5,087 bases of DNA from assembly GCA_029857995.1 (NCBI GenBank), contig JAOUFZ010000113.1:1-5087 (forward strand), read 5' to 3'. The stretch is from Dehalococcoidia bacterium. GTDB taxonomy: Bacteria > Chloroflexota > Dehalococcoidia > GIF9 > AB-539-J10. This document shows, piece after piece, positions 1-3,986 of the stretch (its first letter is position 1; each line of letters starts with the position of its first letter). Under the pieces are notes generated by a model that saw only the letters and a program-made list of their open reading frames with translations, was not told the origin of the DNA and made no database searches. The position numbers were made by a program, and so were the translations under genes.

Positions 1-22
1 TGGGCGGAGGTACGGGGAAAGT

Positions 23-1069
23 TCAAAACAGGTCCCAGCCGCCGACATCGCACCGCCCATAGGCGTTGCTTCCCGCAGCGACCACAGTGCCGTCGGACCT
101 AAGCCCCGCCGTGTGCCTCGAGCCTGCGGCGACGTGGACGATGTCCGTCCAGCCGCCGACATCGCACTCTCTGTAGTAGTTGTCTCCCACGGCGACCATG
201 GTGCCGCCATCCTTAAGCCCCACCGTGTGCCAGTAGCCTGCGGCGACCTGCAAGATAGCTGACCAGTCGACGACATTGCACTGCCCGTAGGTGTTGTCTC
301 CCACGGCGACTACGGTGCCGTCGGTCCTAAGCCCCACGGTGTGCCAGTCGCCTGCGGAGACCTGGATGATATCCGTCCAGCCGACGACATTGCACTGCCC
401 ATAGGCGTTGCTTCCCACGGCGACTACGGTGCCGTCGGACTTAAGCCCAACCGTGTGGCCCCCGCCTGCGGCGAGCATGCGGTAAACGTAGGGCCTAAAG
501 TTGGCCCTTATGGAGTAGTCTCCGTTAATGGTGATGGTGGTTGTAGCGGCGTTGACATCGGCAATGGTGCCCACATCGCCAGTCCAGCCGACAAACTGGC
601 AGACTTCCTCAGCCTGAGCCACCAGGTTGACCACCGTTCCTGAGCTATAGATAAACGTGCCTTCTCCAGGAGTGGTGACGTTACCACATAACAGCCAACC
701 TTCCGTGGTGCTGGAGATGGTCAGGTTGTACTGAGCGGCCGGAATCGCCTCGAATTTAGCCGTTATCGAGTAGCTGTCGTTCATGGTGATGGTGGTTGCG
801 ACGGCATTGACATTAGCAATGGTGTCCACATCGCCAATCCAATTGACAAAGTAGTAGCCTGCCTCGGGCTCGGCCACCAGGTTGACCAGTGTTCCGTCGT
901 CATACGTGAACGTCCCTTCGCCAGGATTGGTAACTGATCCTCCTGCCGTGCTGGAGATAGTAAGGGTATACTCAGTTGCCTCCGGCACCTCTTCACCTCC
1001 ACAGCCGATAAGACCCCCACTGAGAGCTAGCATGACCGCTAACGGGATAAGAAGTATTCTATTCTTCAC
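23..1069 (-). CDS. Predicted lipoprotein with two InlB-type repeats and four RCC1-type repeats
   Basis: This is a predicted surface lipoprotein of 348 residues; its ligand and role are unknown. The N-terminus has a basic start (VKNR), a hydrophobic stretch and a lipobox LIGC with Cys23 as the expected lipid-modified residue. Residues about 34-106 and 114-191 are two divergent InlB-type/bacterial repeat domains with the pattern LTISST...PGEGTF.Y..GT.VNLVA......F..W.GDV.TIA..NA..TTIT. Residues about 200-348 hold four RCC1-type units of 38 residues, each beginning HT(V/A)GL and carrying DGT.VAVG.N.YG.C. I chose the GTG start at 1067-1069 because AAAGGAGGAG lies five bases upstream. A TTG at 1085-1087 would put that Shine-Dalgarno site inside the gene. 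It follows the small secreted-peptide gene by 33 bases and is probably cotranscribed with it. Four RCC1 units are fewer than the seven blades of a classical RCC1 propeller, so it may oligomerise or fold as a partial repeat domain. The domain calls are firm; the function is not. Confidence 0.85.
   Translation of the reverse strand: MKNRILLIPLAVMLALSGGLIGCGGEEVPEATEYTLTISSTAGGSVTNPGEGTFTYDDGTLVNLVAEPEAGYYFVNWIGDVDTIANVNAVATTITMNDSYSITAKFEAIPAAQYNLTISSTTEGWLLCGNVTTPGEGTFIYSSGTVVNLVAQAEEVCQFVGWTGDVGTIADVNAATTTITINGDYSIRANFRPYVYRMLAAGGGHTVGLKSDGTVVAVGSNAYGQCNVVGWTDIIQVSAGDWHTVGLRTDGTVVAVGDNTYGQCNVVDWSAILQVAAGYWHTVGLKDGGTMVAVGDNYYRECDVGGWTDIVHVAAGSRHTAGLRSDGTVVAAGSNAYGRCDVGGWDLF
26..472 (-). repeat. 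Tandem 114-bp coding repeat (four RCC1-type units)
   Basis: The 3' part of the lipoprotein gene is a tandem repeat with a 114-base (38-codon) period. The HT(V/A)GL codons start at about 457, 343, 229 and 115 on the minus strand, and the last unit is cut to 30 codons by the stop. The copies are also similar at the DNA level, for example recurring GTGTG(C/G)C...GCCTGCGG on the plus strand. Such repeats can gain or lose units by recombination or slippage, so the copy number may vary between strains. Confidence 0.85.
497..970 (-). repeat. Two diverged InlB-type domain repeats (coding)
   Basis: Two consecutive coding repeats of about 73 and 78 codons (752-970 and 497-730 on the minus strand) encode InlB-type/bacterial repeat modules. 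The second differs from the first by replacing AGGS with a longer segment containing WLLCGN. It carries two cysteines (Cys128 and Cys157 of the protein) that the first copy lacks. These could form a disulfide outside the cytoplasm, but that is inference. Confidence 0.75.
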
Positions 1070-1074
1070 TTTCT

Positions 1075-1084
1075 CTCCTCCTTT
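1075..1084 (-). promoter_or_regulatory. Shine-Dalgarno site deciding the lipoprotein start
   Basis: AAAGGAGGAG on the minus strand sits five bases before the GTG at 1067-1069. It is a near-perfect match to the 16S rRNA tail. It therefore supports the GTG start over the in-frame TTG at 1085-1087, which precedes this site. Confidence 0.8.
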
Positions 1085-1102
1085 CAAACCCCCTGGCTGG
1101 GG

Positions 1103-1309
1103 CTACTCATCATCTCCAGTATACATCGGGATTGTGATGGTGGCGCTTGCCAAAGAGTTGCTCCCTTCAGTTTGGTTGGTGGTTATCTCGTTGTCATAGA
1201 TGTCGCTATGGGTAGGTGAACCATCACTACCAGACACCGCCGATGCAGATGACCCGGTTAATATTACTACCAGCACTACCAGAGTAACTAAAAGGATGAG
1301 CCTCCTCAC
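1103..1309 (-). CDS. Small secreted acidic peptide, unknown function
   Basis: I do not recognise the family. The 68-residue product begins VRR, continues with a strongly hydrophobic stretch (residues 4-18) and has an ASA motif at 22-24, which together look like a cleavable Sec signal peptide. The predicted mature part is about 44 residues. It is rich in Ser, Thr, Asp and Glu, has eight acidic residues, no Lys or Arg and no Cys, and ends PMYTGDDE. The GTG start at 1307-1309 has a modest GAGGT site upstream. The open frame reaches back to 1420, but the extra segment lacks signal-peptide character and lies upstream of a good TATAAT. The gene ends 33 bases before the InlB/RCC1 lipoprotein gene, so the two probably form an operon. 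It could be a secreted partner, a leader-type peptide or the remnant of a longer secreted protein. The signal peptide and layout make it plausible as a real gene. Confidence 0.55.
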   Translation of the reverse strand: MRRLILLVTLVVLVVILTGSSASAVSGSDGSPTHSDIYDNEITTNQTEGSNSLASATITIPMYTGDDE

Positions 1310-1327
1310 CTTCGCTACCTCATTATC

Positions 1328-1356
1328 ATTATATGCCCTTTTTGCCTGGAATAGAA
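1328..1356 (-). promoter_or_regulatory. Candidate promoter for the secreted-peptide/lipoprotein unit
   Basis: The minus strand has a perfect -10 hexamer TATAAT (1328-1333). With a 17-bp spacer the -35 position is TTCTAT (1351-1356), a poor match. Transcription would start near 1320, leaving a leader of only about 10 bases before the GTG at 1309. The 20-base inverted repeat at 1357-1376 lies just upstream of the -35 position. Confidence 0.45.
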
Positions 1357-1376
1357 GACTCCCAAAGCCAGGAGTC
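1357..1376. repeat. Inverted repeat at the integrase truncation point
   Basis: GACTCC and GGAGTC are perfect 6-base arms separated by eight bases. The repeat lies between the divergent secreted-protein unit and the truncated integrase, just before recognisable integrase sequence begins. It could be an operator for the minus-strand promoter or a trace of the rearrangement. On the plus strand it is followed by GTTTT, so a weak terminator is also possible. Confidence 0.4.
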
Positions 1377-1381
1377 GTTTT

Positions 1382-1798
1382 ATGGAATACAACGCAGAAA
1401 GAGAATCGCTCTTCTTGCATTTAGGTCGCTTACCACGTCCCGATGACCTGGTATTTGCCAATGCGGAAGGCAAGCCGATTGACCCCGGCGTGCTAAGCCA
1501 TAACTTCGCCAGGATAGCAAAGAGAGCTGGTTCAGAGAATGTCCGCTTTCACGACCTACGGCATACCTTCGCCAGCCTCATGTTACTCCGGGGAGCTAAG
1601 CCAAAGGTTATTTCAGAGGCTTTGGGACACTCCAGCGTAGCCTTTACAATGGATGTCTACGGCCATATAATTGAGGGCATGCAGCAAGACGCCATGGCGC
1701 TGCTGGATGGGGTCTTGCCCAAAGCTAAAATGGGGTGTCTGCGAAAATATAACGCCAAATTAACGCCTCCATTAGACATAAAATTAACAAGGCGCTAA
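1382..1798 (+). pseudogene. Tyrosine recombinase/phage integrase, C-terminal catalytic fragment
   Basis: This is the C-terminal part of a tyrosine site-specific recombinase of the phage/ICE integrase family. These enzymes cut and rejoin DNA at attachment sites through a tyrosine nucleophile. Visible catalytic residues are His57 and Arg60 in FHDLRHTFAS, His83 in LGHSS and the nucleophile Tyr93 in MDVYGH. Intact relatives are usually about 350-400 residues. Only 138 codons remain here, and the core-binding domain, the first catalytic Arg and the beta-strand Lys are missing. The frame is closed upstream by a TAG at 1352-1354. The short stretch between it and the ATG reads KTPKARSRF, which faintly resembles the KTPK.R..R segment preceding this part in intact integrases, so an internal deletion is possible. 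There is no good Shine-Dalgarno site at the ATG at 1382. The fragment should be inactive alone. It ends 12 bases before tRNA-Arg, fitting a decayed element near a tRNA integration site. Confidence 0.85.
1750..1795. repeat. Short direct repeats at the 3' end of the integrase fragment
   Basis: TAACGCC occurs at 1750-1756 and 1761-1767, 11 bases apart. AAATTAAC occurs at 1757-1764 and 1781-1788. AGGCGC at 1790-1795 recurs at the tRNA 3' end (1878-1883). Closely spaced short repeats beside an integrase gene can be arm-type integrase binding sites, but these also encode the integrase C-terminus and may be chance. Confidence 0.3.
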
Positions 1799-1810
1799 GA
1801 TTTAGCTTGT

Positions 1811-1884
1811 GCGCCTATAGCTCAGCGGACAAGAGCACCGGTCTTCGGAACCGGGGGTCGTGGGTTCAAATCCCTCTAGGCGCG
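1811..1884 (+). tRNA. tRNA-Arg (anticodon UCG)
   Basis: The 74-base gene folds as a complete cloverleaf. The acceptor arms are GCGCCTA and TAGGCGC. The D stem is GCTC/GAGC, with GG in the loop. The anticodon stem is CCGGT/ACCGG with loop CTTCGGA, giving anticodon UCG at 1845-1847. The variable region has five bases and the T loop is TTCAAAT. The T stem GTGGG/CCCTC has one T-T mismatch at its second pair. The discriminator base is G1884. CCA is not encoded directly after it, since the next bases are CTACCA, so the CCA end would be added enzymatically. It would decode CGA and possibly other CGN arginine codons. A TAAAAT at 1779-1784 could be its -10 element, but no matching -35 is seen. Confidence 0.95.
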
Positions 1885-2046
1885 CTACCATAGCACAGGG
1901 TCTATCCCGTAATTCCACAGGAAATTCGCTTCGCAATTTGCTCTTTTGTACCTTTCAGAGTTTTCGATTGGTCTGGGTGGATTTCATTGAGAACCTGGAG
2001 ATGCCAAAGACCAGGTAGGGAGTCCCTGAAAACTGAGGGAAAGGCA
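1885..2046. other. Intergenic spacer with several small inverted repeats
   Basis: No gene is visible between tRNA-Arg and the mscL promoter. It holds AAATT/AATTT arms (1922-1926 and 1935-1939) followed by a T-rich run ending TCTTTT, a weak candidate tRNA terminator. It also holds ACCTGG/CCAGGT (1993-1998 and 2011-2016), the 11-base palindrome AGGGAGTCCCT (2017-2027), and TCCCT/AGGGA arms (2023-2027 and 2036-2040) that share bases with that palindrome and so would compete with it. None is strong enough to name. Confidence 0.35.
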
Positions 2047-2075
2047 TTGATAATGTAGTAAGACAGTTGTAAGAT
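2047..2075 (+). promoter_or_regulatory. Candidate sigma-70-type promoter of mscL
   Basis: TTGATA (2047-2052), a 17-base spacer and TAAGAT (2070-2075) match the -35/-10 consensus at five and four of six positions. The predicted start is near 2082, giving a leader of about 26 bases that contains the strong AAAGGAGGGG Shine-Dalgarno site (2093-2102). Confidence 0.5.
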
Positions 2076-2107
2076 GGATACAAAGAAAGCAGAAAGGAGG
2101 GGAAAGA

Positions 2108-2566
2108 ATGTTACAAGACTTCAAGGCATTCATAATGAGAGGCAACGTGATCGACATGGCTGTGGGCATTATCGTCGGTGTGGCCTTCGGGGCGGTCATA
2201 AACTCGCTTGTCAAAGACGTTATCATGCCACCCATAGGGCTCGCCTTGGGCAATGTTGACTTCGCCAACCTCTTTGCTGTCCTTAAAGAAGGTTTGACTC
2301 CCGGGTCGTATGCTTCTCTGGCTGCCGCCCAAGAAGCCGGGGCGGTTACCATCAACTACGGAGTGTTCATAAATGCTATTGTCAACTTGCTGATAATAGC
2401 AGCAGCCGTCTTCTTCTTAATTGTGCGTCCGATTGCCAGGATGCAAGCCCGCAAAAAGGCAGCAGAACCGGCACCAACAACCAAGGAATGCCCTTACTGC
2501 TTCAGCGCTATCCCTATCAAGGCCAGCCGCTGCCCGAACTGCACTTCAGAATTGAAGACGGCATAA
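2108..2566 (+). CDS. mscL: Large-conductance mechanosensitive channel MscL with C-terminal zinc ribbon
   Basis: MscL forms a homopentameric inner-membrane channel that opens under membrane tension and releases solutes during hypo-osmotic shock. The 152-residue protein has the family layout. It starts with an amphipathic N-terminal helix ending in MRGNVIDMAVG (10-20). TM1 runs to about residue 46 and includes SLVKDVIMPPIG, a periplasmic loop follows, and TM2 spans about 84-107 after INYGVF. In place of the usual helical C-terminal bundle it ends in a short linker and a zinc-ribbon pair, Cys128/Cys131 and Cys142/Cys145 (CPYC and CPNC), which should be cytoplasmic. The ATG start is fixed by AAAGGAGGGG five bases upstream. 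It appears monocistronic, with its own promoter, and converges on the histidine-phosphatase gene. Zinc-ribbon tails are, to my recollection, seen in MscL of several phyla. Their effect on gating is unclear to me. Confidence 0.96.
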   Translation: MLQDFKAFIMRGNVIDMAVGIIVGVAFGAVINSLVKDVIMPPIGLALGNVDFANLFAVLKEGLTPGSYASLAAAQEAGAVTINYGVFINAIVNLLIIAAAVFFLIVRPIARMQARKKAAEPAPTTKECPYCFSAIPIKASRCPNCTSELKTA

Positions 2567-2713
2567 ATCAGTAGGCAGCCCCTTTGGCAGGGTAACGACA
2601 GAAGCATATTGAGCGCTTGTGGCAATGCCCGCGCGGTTCAAGGAATGCTGAATAGAGCGAGCCACATCGGGGCACGAACAGTTCCTGAAGAGCGCGGGGG
2701 AGACGGGCTTGGC
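2567..2713. other. Intergenic gap between convergent mscL and phosphatase genes
   Basis: No gene or canonical terminator is seen. A hairpin at 2613-2634 (GCGC arms plus an inner GGC-AAT-GCC stem) lies between the converging genes and could stop or stabilise transcripts, but no T tract follows on either strand. An open frame at 2609-2851 on the plus strand mostly runs antisense to the phosphatase 3' end and shows no protein-like features. Confidence 0.35.
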
Positions 2714-3346
2714 TCAAAAATCACCAAGTACGGGTTTTTGTGGCTCTCGCAGGTGAGAAGTGTCATTATGCTTGGTCAAGACGAAACGGCCATCGACGTA
2801 ATTGAAAATCGTGATTCCGGCAACATCCTGACTGATATTCCAGAAGTGTGAATTGTCCAGTCCTAGCAAGTAGCATATCAATACTTTGATCACAACTCGA
2901 TGCGATACCAGTAATACGTTACCCTGGTGTCTGGAAAGGACGCCATTGACTACCTCGACGGCTCTCTTTCTTACGTCTTCCAGGCTCTCTCCGCCGGGCA
3001 TTCTTACCTTGTGTGGATTATTGTGCCACTCATTGAGGAGGGCTGGATATAGCCTCTTCACCTCTTGCTCGGGCAGAGACTGCCATTCCCCATAATCAAA
3101 ATCTGTGAGGCTCTCGGCAATGCGTACCGCAACTTTCTGGTAGCGAGCAATGATATTCGCCGTGTCTAGCGCCCTCTCTATGGGGCTAGAATAGATAGCC
3201 TCTAACTTCCAATTGCCCAGATACTTGCCCAACAGCTCTGCCTGTTCAATGCCCACTTCGTCCAGATTTACATCCGCTCTACCACGGAATACCTTTTCTA
3301 CATTCCACACTGTTTCCCCGTGTCTGGCCAGGATAAGTTCTGTCAT
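2714..3346 (-). CDS. Histidine phosphatase family protein (phosphoglycerate-mutase-like)
   Basis: This 210-residue cytoplasmic enzyme belongs to the histidine phosphatase superfamily, which transfers phosphate through a phosphohistidine. The N-terminal ARHGET motif supplies Arg8 and the nucleophile His9. SSPIERA supplies Arg58, FDYGEW supplies Glu87 as likely proton donor, and LLVSH supplies the second catalytic His149. The C-terminal NDTSHL is common in this family. Length and motif order fit the cofactor-independent phosphatase branch, whose members include alpha-ribazole phosphatase (CobC) and phosphoserine phosphatases as well as broad-specificity enzymes. The substrate cannot be chosen from sequence, and no cobalamin or serine pathway gene is adjacent. 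I chose the ATG at 3344-3346 because GAGGGAG lies just upstream and the RHG motif then falls at the usual residue 8-10. A TTG at 3370 would extend it by eight residues but lies upstream of the predicted transcription start. It is divergent from the small membrane gene. Confidence 0.92.
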   Translation of the reverse strand: MTELILARHGETVWNVEKVFRGRADVNLDEVGIEQAELLGKYLGNWKLEAIYSSPIERALDTANIIARYQKVAVRIAESLTDFDYGEWQSLPEQEVKRLYPALLNEWHNNPHKVRMPGGESLEDVRKRAVEVVNGVLSRHQGNVLLVSHRVVIKVLICYLLGLDNSHFWNISQDVAGITIFNYVDGRFVLTKHNDTSHLREPQKPVLGDF

Positions 3347-3361
3347 GACTCCCTCACAGTA

Positions 3362-3390
3362 ATTATCCAATGTTTGAGACTTTATGGCAA
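3362..3390 (-). promoter_or_regulatory. Promoter of the histidine-phosphatase gene
   Basis: On the minus strand TTGCCA (3385-3390), a 17-base spacer (3368-3384) and GATAAT (3362-3367) each match the sigma-70 consensus at five of six positions. Transcription would start near 3355, leaving a leader of about nine bases that carries GAGGGAG before the ATG. The -35 lies inside the 42-base direct repeat at 3370-3411. Confidence 0.6.
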
Positions 3391-3411
3391 TCTGGAAAGA
3401 AACTTAAGTTT
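3370..3411. repeat. 42-base direct repeat, copy 1
   Basis: This copy and 3866-3907 are identical at 34 of 42 positions, including the exact 16-base core GCAATCTGGAAAGAAA (3387-3402 and 3883-3898). Copy 1 lies between the divergent phosphatase and membrane-protein genes and contains the phosphatase -35 element. A second short block, CTGGTGCTAATGGG (3418-3431), resembles CTTGTGCTCATTGA beginning at 3925, with 11 more bases between the blocks in copy 2. A duplicated upstream region or a shared protein-binding site would explain it. Confidence 0.8.
3400..3411. promoter_or_regulatory. Perfect 12-base palindrome, candidate operator
   Basis: AAACTTAAGTTT is fully self-complementary. It sits just upstream of the phosphatase -35 (about -45 to -56 from its predicted start) and upstream of the candidate promoter of the divergent membrane gene. 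That is a suitable place for a regulator acting on both. The matching part of copy 2 (AAAGCTAATTTT) is not a perfect palindrome. Confidence 0.3.
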
Positions 3412-3437
3412 ATCAGTCTGGTGCTAATGGGCCAAGG

Positions 3438-3466
3438 TTGCTGTAACAGCTTGCTTAGTGTATGCT
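3438..3466 (+). promoter_or_regulatory. Weak candidate promoter of the small membrane gene
   Basis: TTGCTG (3438-3443), a 17-base spacer and TATGCT (3461-3466) form a weak promoter. The predicted start, near 3473, is only about two bases before the GTG at 3475. No Shine-Dalgarno site is visible, so a leaderless transcript is possible. An 11-base palindrome GCTGTAACAGC (3440-3450) overlaps the -35 and spacer. Confidence 0.3.
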
Positions 3467-3474
3467 GATAGCTT

Positions 3475-3804
3475 GTGAACACAAATGTGCTTTTTATACT
3501 GGTCCTGGTAATCCTGGCTATTCTGGGGTTTTTCGTGTTGCCGCGGATGCGCATAAAGCGAGCTGTCAATCAGGTAGTGGCCATTTTTGAGCGTAACAGT
3601 GCCCTTGATGTCAGGTCTGCCAAGACAATTGAGGAACTGGGACTGAGACCTCCAACCTTCCTGGAAGGGATGATGCGCATGCGCGACTTCAAACCGTATG
3701 CGCTGCAGATATTGATGAAGGCTGACGTTGTCCGTCATACCGATGGCGGCAGGCTTTATCTATTACAGGATAAGCTTGCTGCTGTAGATGTCGATAGACG
3801 CTGA
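3475..3804 (+). CDS. Small membrane-anchored protein with winged-helix-like domain, unknown function
   Basis: The 109-residue product has one N-terminal membrane segment (about residues 5-23, NVLFILVLVILAILGFFVL). A basic turn, PRMRIKR, follows and suggests the rest is cytoplasmic. Residues about 29-100 look like a compact helix-rich domain ending in VVRHTDGGRLYL, which resembles the wing hairpin of a winged-helix fold. Conserved-looking pieces are AKTIEELGLRPP and FLEGMMRMRDFKPYALQILMKA. I recall similar hypotheticals in Chloroflexota but know no tested function. The start is uncertain: the GTG at 3475 is the only start giving the whole membrane segment, yet it lacks a Shine-Dalgarno site. 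The gene is divergent from the phosphatase, upstream of the bifunctional nuclease gene, and bracketed by the 42-base direct repeats. The wing-like hairpin could equally be a protein-protein interface, and DNA binding is inference. Confidence 0.75.
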   Translation: MNTNVLFILVLVILAILGFFVLPRMRIKRAVNQVVAIFERNSALDVRSAKTIEELGLRPPTFLEGMMRMRDFKPYALQILMKADVVRHTDGGRLYLLQDKLAAVDVDRR

Positions 3805-3865
3805 TCAGCCCACCAATGCACACTGGTTGCCCCCCGTTCCACTCGCAGCTAGTTTTGATCATCTG

Positions 3866-3907
3866 ATGTCTGAAAATTCATAGCAATCTGGAAAGAAAGC
3901 TAATTTT
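3866..3907. repeat. 42-base direct repeat, copy 2
   Basis: This second copy lies 496 bases after the first, upstream of the bifunctional nuclease promoter. Read on the minus strand it keeps promoter-like spacing (TTGCTA at 3881-3886, 17 bases, GATGAT at 3858-3863), but no minus-strand gene follows. It therefore looks like a decayed duplicate of the copy 1 promoter region, or a conserved binding site. Confidence 0.8.
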
Positions 3908-3934
3908 TGAGCTCGGATAGTTGCCTTGTGCTCA

Positions 3935-3963
3935 TTGATTAATTGGGACGGTCGGTGTAAAAT
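3935..3963 (+). promoter_or_regulatory. Promoter of the bifunctional nuclease family gene
   Basis: TTGATT (3935-3940), a 17-base spacer and TAAAAT (3958-3963) match the consensus at four and five of six positions. The predicted start is near 3970, followed by the strong AAAGGAGG site (3973-3980) and the ATG at 3987. The -35 begins 28 bases after direct-repeat copy 2. Confidence 0.6.
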
Positions 3964-3986
3964 AAACGCTGCAAAGGAGGCATAGC

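Noticed and set aside
26..472. Possible CRISPR-like or satellite array
   Set aside because: The 114-base periodicity is fully explained by coding RCC1 units with no spacers. The repeats are diverged and in frame.
341..643. Plus-strand frame opposite the InlB/RCC1 lipoprotein
   Set aside because: It is a repeat-driven shadow of the real minus-strand gene; its repeated residues mirror the RCC1 units.
1310..1420. Upstream extension of the small secreted peptide (reaching 105 residues)
   Set aside because: It lies upstream of the TATAAT and would bury the signal peptide in the middle of the protein. The GTG at 1309 gives a normal signal-peptide start.
1860..1876. T-stem T-T mismatch taken as a sign of a tRNA pseudogene
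   Set aside because: All other stems pair fully, and the anticodon loop and T-loop bases are normal. A single mismatch is tolerated in functional tRNAs.
1984..2355. Minus-strand frame covering the 5' half of mscL
   Set aside because: mscL is unmistakable on the plus strand with promoter and Shine-Dalgarno site. The antisense frame has no such signals.
2571..2600. Possible mscL terminator in the GGCAG...CCCTTTGGCAGGG stretch
   Set aside because: Only three- or four-base arms can pair and no T tract follows, so I could not support a terminator.
2609..2851. Plus-strand open frame of 80 codons between mscL and the phosphatase gene
   Set aside because: Over half is antisense to the well-supported phosphatase. 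It has no Shine-Dalgarno site, domain-like pattern or plausible start.
3347..3370. TTG start extending the phosphatase by eight residues
   Set aside because: It falls upstream of the predicted transcription start and has no Shine-Dalgarno site. The ATG at 3346 places RHG at the family's usual position.
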